Positions 55,498 through 64,000 of a DNA stretch of 64,000 bases are shown here, piece after piece. Every line of letters starts with the position of its first letter. Position 1 is the first letter of the stretch. Source of the DNA: Branchiostoma floridae (taxonomy: Eukaryota > Chordata > Leptocardii > Amphioxiformes > Branchiostomatidae); the NCBI RefSeq assembly GCF_000003815.2, contig NC_049995.1, positions 17,475,691-17,539,690 on the forward strand, given 5' to 3'. The notes beneath the pieces were generated by a model, which worked only from the letters and a program-made list of their open reading frames with translations, was not told the DNA's origin and searched no databases. The position numbers and the translations under genes are program-made.

Positions 55498-56213
55498 GTG
55501 GGCATACATGACCAGGGTTCGAAATGCACATACTTAACTTGCAATTTGCGCATAATTTTTGAGATTTGCATGTTGAAAATACCTGGCCTATAATAAGAAT
55601 ACTGAGGACACCCTACTCTTAGACAGAACGACGTATGGGCGTCTTTATTTTTCCTTCCTTGTTTTTGTTGGTAACGTTCTCTTGTAGCTTCACGTAGATG
55701 TTATCAAAATTTGCCAATTCAAGCTAGCGAACCTCGTCGCGATCGCATTTCCATTTAAGATCTCGCGAATTTGGTAGGCGACTAGGCGTTATAAATAATC
55801 AAATTTGGCTTTGCTGCAAACTTACATGCTGATTATGTTGATATCTCTTCAAAGTGTCAAGTTCTGTCTACATTTTTATGCGCCGATTTATGTCCGTCAA
55901 AAGTGACAGAATGGGCAAAATTCTTATCTGTCCTGAGCAGCAAAATTCTGCCAAGGAAGGAATAATGGATGCTGGCTAGAACATTGCAGTGTAGACTAGT
56001 TGTATGTTGCAAAGGAATTTTTCAAATTGCACGTAAAATTTTTGCCAACTTGCAATTTTGCATGTACCAAAAAAAAAGTATTTCGATCCCTGATGTGTGT
56101 TGGATTTCATTGTAAACTGTGTAATGTTTTTATTATGTATCATGACATTCTTACAATCATCAACAGTATCATCCATAATTACATCCATGCTATTTTTACT
56201 CTGGTGTTTACAG
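55498..56213. other. Receptor intron
   Basis: No feature recognised apart from a good acceptor at its 3' end (tggtgtttacag). Confidence 0.5.
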
Positions 56214-56291
56214 ACCTTGTTGAGGGATCTCCTGTCAAACCCCGGCCCCAAACGAATGGACCAGACATCCAGACTGATGCTGTCCCCTCAA
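56214..56291 (+). CDS. Receptor gene, short cytoplasmic exon
   Basis: Acceptor AG at 56212-56213, donor GTATGA at 56292; 78 bp, phase 1 at both ends. Encodes DLVEGSPVKPRPQTNGPDIQ then TDAVPS. Consistent phase and polarity support inclusion. No later exon is seen before 64000, since the following intron is occupied by the 7-kb repeat and a Tc1-like insertion, so the gene continues off the window. Confidence 0.65.
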
Positions 56292-56487
56292 GTATGAAAA
56301 TCTTTTCTTCATGTTTACCTTCAAGACACGTCTTCTTAGACAACCATTGTTTTATTTTCCCAGACATTTCATTGATCTGTCACCTTCTTCAGGGCAGTTA
56401 TGACTGGTTCACATTGTACTGCTGTATTGGTGTCCTGAGTAAGGTGACAGACGGTCATAAAAAATGTGGAGATGAAACACAGACTGT

Positions 56488-57110
56488 AACATGTTCTCAG
56501 TTAAAAACAGAAATTCTATCACACGATGTGTGGAGATTCCACACGATGTGTGGAAACTCCCCCCCATCGGGGGGAAACCCCACACATCGTGTGGAAACTC
56601 CACACATCGTGGGGAAACTGCAATCTGTCCTATGGCGATTGATGAGCAGCGAGTGATGCTTGTCCGTGTAAACAGCCCCCGTGACGCACGGCGGCATCAC
56701 GTGTCACGTGTTGCCTCCAGGGTTGGGCGTACGGCAGACATTGGGCAGTTTGCGGCATCACTGAATGTGCCGATGTCGTAGGCAGCCCACTTTCGCTTTG
56801 CAGTAGGTTAGGGGTCATATGCAAATGCCTGAGACCTTTCCCACCCTTGATTCAACCCACGCCACACTCGTCTGGTCACCAGGGTTCACGGCTGTGCGCT
56901 GCAGTGTGATGTGTTGTGGTGCGCCATGAGAGTCGCAGTGGGTTTGTGTGAACCGAAAACTATCCTAGGCTACTGTCCTAGGGGAATCATCATATGTCGC
57001 GCAAATTCCCTCCTATGAACCGGCCTTAGTGTGTATGTTCTACCTTTGGTCTTATGTATGTTCTACATGTAACGTTAGGTATAATCCATCAAAAGAGTGC
57101 TGTATTTAAC
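56488..57110 (+). repeat. Terminal arm of copy 2
   Basis: Same sequence as 13535-14124 (direct) and 20916-21583 (inverted), including the palindromic TTCCACACGATGTGTGGA array at 56520-56615. One unit has mutated to cccccatcggggggaaa. Confidence 0.85.
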
Positions 57111-58441
57111 TAAACATTCAGTAGATCTATAGATACATGCCAGGTATCCTGACATTCCTGATAACTCCAATTCTCTTGTCTAGATTTCATCTGCTTCTAA
57201 CAGGTATTTTAGGTAATACAAAATCTAACACAAAAGGAGGATAGTCGTGACACCAAGAAATTTGATATTTTTGTGTAGCCTCTTATTCTTGTCTAGGACT
57301 GAACTAATCTTTGAACTCTTTCCATGCAATCACTAATAACACTCCATTGACACAATACTTTCACAAGGGAAACATCTTTTGACAAATGCAATAAAGTGAT
57401 TTAAAACCATGTTTCTAAATCCCTCCAAAATTTAAAGTTCTAAGGCAGTCCCAATAAGTGGCTCAGTTTCTATTTCGTCATTTCAGTTAGCTTAGAAAGT
57501 AATCATAGGGGCAGGAGACAAGAAACACTCTTGTTTTGTGTTCCTTGGTGATCTTTGATATCTTGTTTAGTACTCCTTAGAAAGGATGAATGCAAAGCAA
57601 AAAAGATTTGTACAGAAATGTAAGCTGTCCATAATGTTACAGCATTGTAAATTAAATGTGAAATACATGTACATCATTGCTGCTTTCTTTTCAGAGAATT
57701 TGGAGCCCTAAAAGTAAAGATTTTGTTTCCAAGCTGGTCTACAGGCTAATCTGGCCTCCCATGGAGAAAGAATCATCTTGTCCCTGTTAGTGTTAGTGCT
57801 GTCATTAGTAATTTGCCATGAAATCAGGCTAATCTCTTAAGTACACAATGTTCTCTGGGGGCTGGATCTAGAAACCTGTCCCTGGGGTAACATCATATAT
57901 TCCAAGCACCACCAACTGGAACTGTCTGTACTACTCCTATGCCGGTTTTCAAATTCAAGAGAACACATGCCTATATACCATAATACCCTCATTGTTTACA
58001 ATAGATTGGTAGCAGATGTTCAAGGCAGAGCCAGCCATGACATACTGGACATGGTGTATCAGATATCATTGCTATGTATTCAAGATCTAATCTGCAGAAT
58101 GTTGGTAAAAAAAAAATTCTGACCAGACAGGTTTCTCTGACATCCACTACCAGTATACCCCAATTTGGGGTGAAGAGCTGGGCTGCTCAAAACATTACAA
58201 TCTTTCACCCCAAGATCTGCTTGGAGATCTGTTTTAGCTTCTGCCTTCCGAAGTCTATGTTTGTATAGAAGCTGATCATAATAATAATAATAATAATGAT
58301 AATCATCTGGTGTATTTTGCCAGCCAGTAGGTACCCCAAGTATGAGTAATGAGGCTGTTTAACGTGGTCGAGGCACCTCCTCGAGCACGGGACCCCCGTT
58401 TTACGTCCCTCCCGGAAGACGATTTCGTGGAAAACTTCGTG

Positions 58442-58563
58442 AGGCTACAGCAATCCGGACGTTCTTGGGTGGGGGACTCCCATCCAAGTACTGTCCGGAC
58501 CGCTCGTTGCTTAACTTCCGAGATCGAGGGATCGGGTGTACCAACGCGCCACGTGGCCGTAGC
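58442..58563 (-). rRNA. Divergent 5S rRNA-like gene (copy 2)
   Basis: Minus-strand copy of the gene at 19458-19579, identical except A for G in the CACCCAAGRACGTCC loop. All stems and the promoter-like AGTTAAGC and CTTGGATGGGAG blocks are kept, as is the TTTT beyond the end (58431-58434). Confidence 0.8.
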
Positions 58564-58945
58564 TGAAAGGAGTGGATAAAAACAGGACAAAGGCAGGATT
58601 CTATTTCCACAGATAGAATCCAGTTTCCCAAAACTGTATACTACCACTACACTATTATGGGACAACTGTACAAAGGAAATCTTCATTCTCTCCCCTCACC
58701 CATTTTCTCCATCATGTGTTTAGAATCCATGCAAGAGTCAACGTTTGATTTAACATCTGCTTATCCTTAAAAGTTTTTTCCAGACTCTGTGAGACTCCAT
58801 CAATTACAAAATATAGTTAGTGTGTCTGCACATGTCTAAAATGCATTTGACATCATCAAGTTATTGTGACAAAGTAAAGAAGAAATTCTGTACAAGGTAC
58901 AGTATTCAGTTTCTTTTGTAAACACAGGGAATAGCCATCCTGGTG

Positions 58946-59156
58946 TACTCTCCAAGCAGAGGTTAGGCTCTGGTTGTTTTTACGTCTTTTTTTAGTCGCT
59001 TTTATAGGGCTTTCTATTTTGTATTGTTTCTTGAAGTCCACCAGCCAAAGTTAGGTTTTGACAATACAAGATACAATACAAAACAGAAAGCCTGATAAAA
59101 ACGACTAAAAAAATGTAAAAAACAACAACCAGAGCCAAACCTCTGCTTGGAGAGTA
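58946..59156. mobile_element. Intact 211-bp MITE, CTCCAAGCAGAGG family (copy 2)
   Basis: Ends TACTCTCCAAGCAGAGG and CCTCTGCTTGGAGAGTA, flanked by ATCCTGGTG and ATCCTGATG (58937-58945 and 59157-59165; 8 of 9 bases). The inner arms pair over most of the length. Copy 1 has lost one end. Confidence 0.82.
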
Positions 59157-61194
59157 ATCCTGATGTTCCCAATTAGGAAACCAGCAGGGAATTATCAGGC
59201 CATCCACCAGAGTGGCCAAACCAGGTCAAAGAAAGGTTACCATACAGCTGGGTGTATTATGTTTCATACACTATGTCCCTCCAAGCCCTATCACTCACTG
59301 TATGTTTATCTTTCACAGAATGTATAAAGGATAATTTTTATACAATACATGTGAATTTATGTGTGAAAAAAAAATTCGGATATGTCCCTTTATTCACTCA
59401 TGCTGGTTTAACCATTACATGTTTTTGCAATGGAAAGTCTGAAAACAAATTATGAATGCATAGTTCAACTGGAAGTTTGTTTGTTTGTTCTAGACTGTCA
59501 CCTCCGTTTTCGTATGGACACTCGGACTCTGGTTTGTTGGTAGCATTAACGTTTGTTACGGATAGTAGTCTCTTTTTACCTATGCACAATATATGATGAT
59601 CTTTCAGTAATGACTGGTTACAGAGTAAATAGGGATTTCTAACAAGGGAAAAGGGGATATATGATGGATTTCCTGATAAGTATTTAGATGTGCCCACAAG
59701 TGACCTAGTTACAGAGGAAAGACTCAATAGTGGGGAGTCCAGGACAGTAGAGGGTTTTGCCCTGTATTAGGCCATACCAATTTAATTTCTTGGTTCACGG
59801 ATTTTCAAAAAAATAGATAGAGAGAGAGCGACAGGGCGGAAAAAAAATTGTAAAATGGTTGGGGTAAAGATAAGGGCAAATCCAAAACATAAGGAATAAA
59901 AAGTTTTCAGCTTGAAAAAAGTACAAAAACACCATACTGTACAGTAACAGAACCTGTTCGTTGAAATTACAAAAGTAGTGTCAGTTTTTATGTTTGTCCC
60001 ATCTTTCATGAATGAAAAATATAACTGCAATAACAATGCCCACATTTTAAGGAGCTTATAATATAAAGGCCAATCTGCTACACCAGAAAGTTGGTGAATG
60101 GTCTCTTTAATGGTGAAAATTTGCTGAGTGGTAATTTTTATTTTTTATTTTCCAAAAAATAGGAGCGAGCGAATCCATGAACCAATCATTAAAATTGGTA
60201 TGGCCTTAGTACTAGTAGCTTTTGGGTGGAAACACACTTCAAGACTTCAAATCCTGACAGACCTTTGATCACCTTTAGAACTAACTCTATGTAGGGGCTG
60301 TTTCCAGAGGTGGTCTGAGTTTCCACATAAAATTCTCCATGGGCAAGGAAACCATGCTAAGGGGGAACAGGCAGACCAGCAGGCACTTGGGCAAACAGAG
60401 TGTGAACAGAGCTTCTTTGTGACCTCGTTCATGACCTTATTTTAGTTTCAGTGTAACTGTTATCCTACCCAACAAAAGAAGTTCAACTCTACTCTACTCT
60501 ACTATTAATATTGTATTCACATTTTCAAAACTTTTCACTTACATTGTAACTGTATATATAAAACATCATTGAGCCTGAGATTTTTTCAGCTGCTTGGGGA
60601 TCGCTCATTTCATCCGTAGAGGTGGTGGAAGATCAAGACATCTGAATGGATGTATGCAATTAACAATAGATAGCAGCTTAAACATTGTAATAGCGCAGCT
60701 TTTAACAATCATCCCTTTCCTAAGTGTACATTCAGTCAAGTATTCACAAGCCTAGCATGGTCTACCACAGGCCTGATCCACCACAATGAACCTCCCCAGC
60801 AGCTAGCTCCCTCTAAGTAAACCACAGTGCTTGGCTCAGTGGGCCACAGATTGTATTTCAGGACACCGTGTCATCAACCCCCAGACCACCATGTGACATG
60901 TGAAAGTGATGCAATTCCAGACTGCCTCCTGGGCCATGTGGGCCATCAGTCTGTGTAACACAAACTCCGCTGTCCAGGGCTGTAACTGTTTGGCGGGCTG
61001 CTATAAGCGATATTTAATCAGGCTAGTGGGCCATAGAAAACACTGGCCAACTTCCTAGCTTCCTAGGGACCAGGCAACATGCCCCTTTAGGACAGGCCCT
61101 CTCAGTTAGACCCAATCCTCAAATTTCCTTGAGAGCATGTATGTCCTGGAGTCAAGGAGGTGATGACTAGGAGTCGATGGTCGTAATGCTAAAT

Positions 61195-61300
61195 AGCCTG
61201 GTATCCAAACCCCAGCCTGATCTCAGGTATCTATGATCTATCGTGCAGGGGTCTGGCAGGATTTTTGAGGTCCAGGGGTATGGTATCCAGGCTATAATGC
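61195..61300. mobile_element. Mutator-type MITE, TAGCCTGG family (copy 2)
   Basis: Counterpart of 16788-16892: tagcctggtatccaaacccc ... ggtatccaggctataatg. Present in both copies, so it was inserted before the segment duplicated. Confidence 0.7.
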
Positions 61301-62405
61301 TAAGGCTCTGGAAGCAGTCTAGCATCCAGGCTAGCCTATTCTGTCCTGGCTTATACTATAGTACTGTATAAGTTATACTTTGTAATGTACAGCTTGAGCA
61401 AGAAAGCAGTGATTACACAGTGATAATACCATAACACTCAAAACTGGTAACTCCAGAAGCCATCATTCTATCATCACATAAGGCTGGTTTCAGATATGCA
61501 ACTGAGCTCAGCTGTGTCCTCCTCTGAAAGGAATTAACATCATTCTGAGAATCTGATCCTCCCCAAGGAGACTAGTGTCATTCTTGTTCCACTGTCTGCC
61601 TCAGGGCTATGAGCCCTTTTTTTCTGACTTCTACAATGTGTATCTGACAAACAATTAGCAATTCTTAGATCTGTTTGGTCCCCAAAATTAGTAAGTATAT
61701 TTGTAGACTTTACATATTGAGTTCAATACTAAGAAATATTCTAGATTGTTCCTCTGAGTTGAGTCAGGTGGGCCAGTCTCACTGTCCGGCATGTAACGTT
61801 ATACCAGGAACTGGGTGTACATTTATACCTACTAGCTGCTGAGGCTGTTATCTCCAATTGGACACGCCTTGACCTGTCACTGCTCACTGCTGGAAGTACA
61901 AACTGTAGTTAATGGTTAACTTTTAAGCAGATGTAAAGATCTGGTTCAGTCTCAGTGTTTTCAGGGCTTTTAAATGTTTTTGGAAGTTAATACACTTTCT
62001 AGGGGTTTGCCTCTTTCAATTTGGTGACTTATAAGTAATTCGTAGTACAATTCTCTAAGATAATCTTACTAAAATTGCAAACACATGATTGTGCCAGGTC
62101 CTTACATCTGCTTGAACATTAGAACTTTGACTCCTAGAGGATAAAAGTGGTGGGGATCAAGATATCTGAATGGTTGAACTTAAATATTTGACCCCAAAGT
62201 CAGTAACTGTTTTCAGCATGTAGAACACATCTTAATGATGTATGAGTAAATGTGGACATTTATGCAAGATTTTTGACACCACAACCTCATCATCCTAGTA
62301 GACATTACCTTAAATTTACTTGGCAATTCAAAACTGAGCATCTAACCATTACCAGAACTTCCAATGCTTCATTACATCCCAAGGCAGATTGCAGAAACAT
62401 TCAAT

Positions 62406-62629
62406 NNNNNNNNNNNNNNNNNNNNNNNNNNNNNNNNNNNNNNNNNNNNNNNNNNNNNNNNNNNNNNNNNNNNNNNNNNNNNNNNNNNNNNNNNNNNNNN
62501 NNNNNNNNNNNNNNNNNNNNNNNNNNNNNNNNNNNNNNNNNNNNNNNNNNNNNNNNNNNNNNNNNNNNNNNNNNNNNNNNNNNNNNNNNNNNNNNNNNNN
62601 NNNNNNNNNNNNNNNNNNNNNNNNNNNNN
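62406..62629. other. Assembly gap (224 N) within copy 2
   Basis: Corresponds to about 15318-15665 of copy 1, which contains the 105-bp hairpin MITE at 15457-15561. Confidence 0.95.
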
Positions 62630-63236
62630 ATTGGCCCTACCTGTTTATAAGCCTACTAGTAGGGAAACTTCTCCTGTGGAATACTATCTAAGCAAATTGG
62701 GGAAATGATCACCATCATTAAAATATTCAATCTGATCAATCTTAATGATCAATCTTCAAGTTTACTTCTTCCTATGACCAAAGATACTAATGAAAACAAT
62801 AGATCTCTTGTTTCTCTATGATACAAAGTAACTCTGTGCATACATATGCTGTTAAATGCAACTTCATAGTAATTGGTGTGAATGAGGACAAAGTGGGTTA
62901 GAGGTTAATTCTTTGATAACAATAATTTAGTTTTGTGATGACTTTTGAGTCTACTAGTACATCTTTACCATCTGCCTGAAAGTGTTCTGTAGGGTTTTCT
63001 CTCTGTCAGAGGCTAAGTGAGGTCACATCATCACTCACATGGGACTCTGATACAAATCTATCTGTCACGGCTTGTTATACACTAATGCTTATTAAGTAAA
63101 TACAAACAGCAGGGAATAGCTTCTGTTTTAGCCAGGGCAAGACTTCAAGCATGAGTAATAGTGTATATAACTAAATATGATAGCCCTTAGGTATAATTAA
63201 GGGGTAATGACCTGACCCGCACTGTGAAGTGCGAAT

Positions 63237-63358
63237 ATGGTGTCATAAGGCCTGGTCCTTTGTTATAAGCACCAAATAAAACCAACAAATGAGTGAAGCG
63301 AACAAGGGGTGGTTTTATAAGTGTGGTAATAGCAAAGGACCAGGCCTTATGACACCAT
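63237..63358. mobile_element. Palindromic MITE with 26-bp arms (copy 2)
   Basis: Counterpart of 14604-14724: atggtgtcataaggcctggt ... accaggccttatgacaccat. Confidence 0.75.
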
Positions 63359-63390
63359 ACACAATGAGAAATAGGTGGGTCATTAACATA

Positions 63391-64000
63391 AACTCGGCAC
63401 AAAAAGTTTGGAATATGAACTTTGGCTGATCATATTTCCGTTGTTTCTGCATCAATTTTAATGTGTTGTATATCAATAGAAAGCGTGTGTGATTTCCTTT
63501 TATATTGTATCAAACTCCTCATGATTTTAAATTCGTGAAAAGAGCACCAGGGTTACTTACGTCAGTGGGTCACGAAAAAAATGTGCCAAAATTTCAATTT
63601 TTGTGTTCAACTCTGTATCATCCTGCTTGTATGGTTGTGGGTGTCAAGGATTCAATCTATCCTTTTTTTCACGTAATCTTTGGTATACAGAACATCCAAG
63701 TTTATCTTGAACATTTGAGGAGAGTATATGTGTATTTTGGGTGTTGGATGACCGATTCGAAGTGTGGATGCGGCAAGGAGAATGCCACGCCGACTGTCGC
63801 ACGGATAGAGCGTAACATCGCGTAGCCCTTGTTGTGGTGTATGTATGACTGCCAAACGACACACAAGTGTCCCTATCGTCCCAGACAAGGACCCCCCAAT
63901 GGTGCGAAAGATTCGGACTCCATTCTACACTCTTTATGCAGTCGCACTGCATCACCACTGAGTACTGTATGCAGAGCGCCTATGGGAAGATCATGCTCCT
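63391..64000 (+). mobile_element. Probable Tc1/mariner-type element, truncated by the window end
   Basis: Interrupts copy 2 exactly after a TA (63389-63390), the obligate Tc1/mariner target. It begins aactcggcacaaaaagtttg. Around 63765-63850 the plus strand in shifting frames reads VWMRQGECHADCRTDR, then VVVY- and MTAKRHTS-like stretches, resembling the VWRR.GER.ADC...GGGSVMVW part of Tc1 transposases, with stops and frameshifts. The distance from the end is shorter than in a full element, so an internal deletion is likely. The long minus-strand frame here is not credible. Confidence 0.42.

Larger units (their letters stand above)
56488..63390 (-). mobile_element. 7-kb duplicated segment, copy 2 (inverted), in the receptor intron
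   Basis: Reverse-complement copy of 14572-21583. The outer end AACATGTTCTCAG starts at 56488 and the arm runs to about 57110; the 5S-like gene, MITEs and palindromic hairpin follow in reversed order. Similarity ends at 63390 in ...gggtcattaacata, where copy 1 reads on into its Penelope fragment and left arm. A 224-N gap interrupts it. Confidence 0.88.

Noticed and set aside
54873-55593. Antisense and alternative-frame readings of the repetitive exon (Gln/His-rich, Cys/Trp-rich, Ser/Gly-rich)
   Set aside because: They arise because the 18-bp unit lacks stops; splice sites and phase support only the APGQDP frame.
63644-63958. 104-codon minus-strand frame at the right edge
   Set aside because: The plus strand shows a decayed Tc1-transposase-like pattern over the same bases, so the minus frame is more likely its shadow.

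Overview
The window looks like a draft-assembly stretch of a cephalochordate (amphioxus, Branchiostoma-type) genome. Three runs of N, long AT-rich non-coding stretches, spliced exons with GT/AG borders, a tandem cluster of RING/B-box/NHL (TRIM-NHL) genes and a dense mixture of miniature DNA transposons all point to an animal. The genus is inferred from the style of the TRIM family and repeats, not proven.

Left third (1-34 kb): four tandem TRIM-NHL loci, all on the minus strand and each with a single-exon reading frame, embedded in a duplicated unit whose flanks can be aligned between copies. Only the last (32219-34057) is intact. Locus 1 (1705-4312) is an out-of-frame chimera of two paralogs. 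Locus 2 is cut in half by an 11.26-kb CACTA-type transposon (13012-24266) with a 2-bp target duplication and an exact empty site in its paralog. Locus 3 (27423-29343) has lost a RING zinc ligand and carries a ~110-bp insertion. Between loci 1 and 2 sits a structurally complete, very young LTR retrotransposon (5521-9155) with 159-bp LTRs, a perfect tRNA-iMet primer site and a 5-bp target duplication. It has no reverse transcriptase: after a gag/zinc-knuckle/protease frame it carries a coiled coil and two minisatellites.

Inside the CACTA element is a second, nested element (13535-21583): about 8.05 kb, with 590-668-bp terminal inverted repeats and flanking GATT. It carries a divergent 5S-rRNA-like gene whose stems are maintained by compensatory changes, a Penelope-type GIY-YIG fragment and several MITEs. 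A second copy, inverted, lies at 56488-63390 in an intron at the right of the window, where it is interrupted at a TA by a Tc1/mariner-like insertion. This repeated unit is the most unusual object in the window.

Middle (35-43.9 kb): a gene-poor block bounded by ~350-bp inverted arms built of PstI-site palindromes (CCTGCAGG). It holds a non-LTR retrotransposon fragment, a 1.53-kb Harbinger-like element (TAA duplication) and a 1.23-kb hAT-like element (8-bp duplication). The last two share the same internal ~190-bp tandem repeat.

Right (43.9-63.4 kb): a plus-strand multi-exon gene for a single-pass membrane protein (Ig half-domain, FN3 domain, transmembrane helix, long Pro/Gln/Asp repeat tail). 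Every visible junction is phase 1. Its largest intron is mostly an 8.3-kb TIR element (45695-53985), itself nested in a MITE and containing a small Myb/SANT-bearing element. The gene starts before and continues beyond the part visible here.
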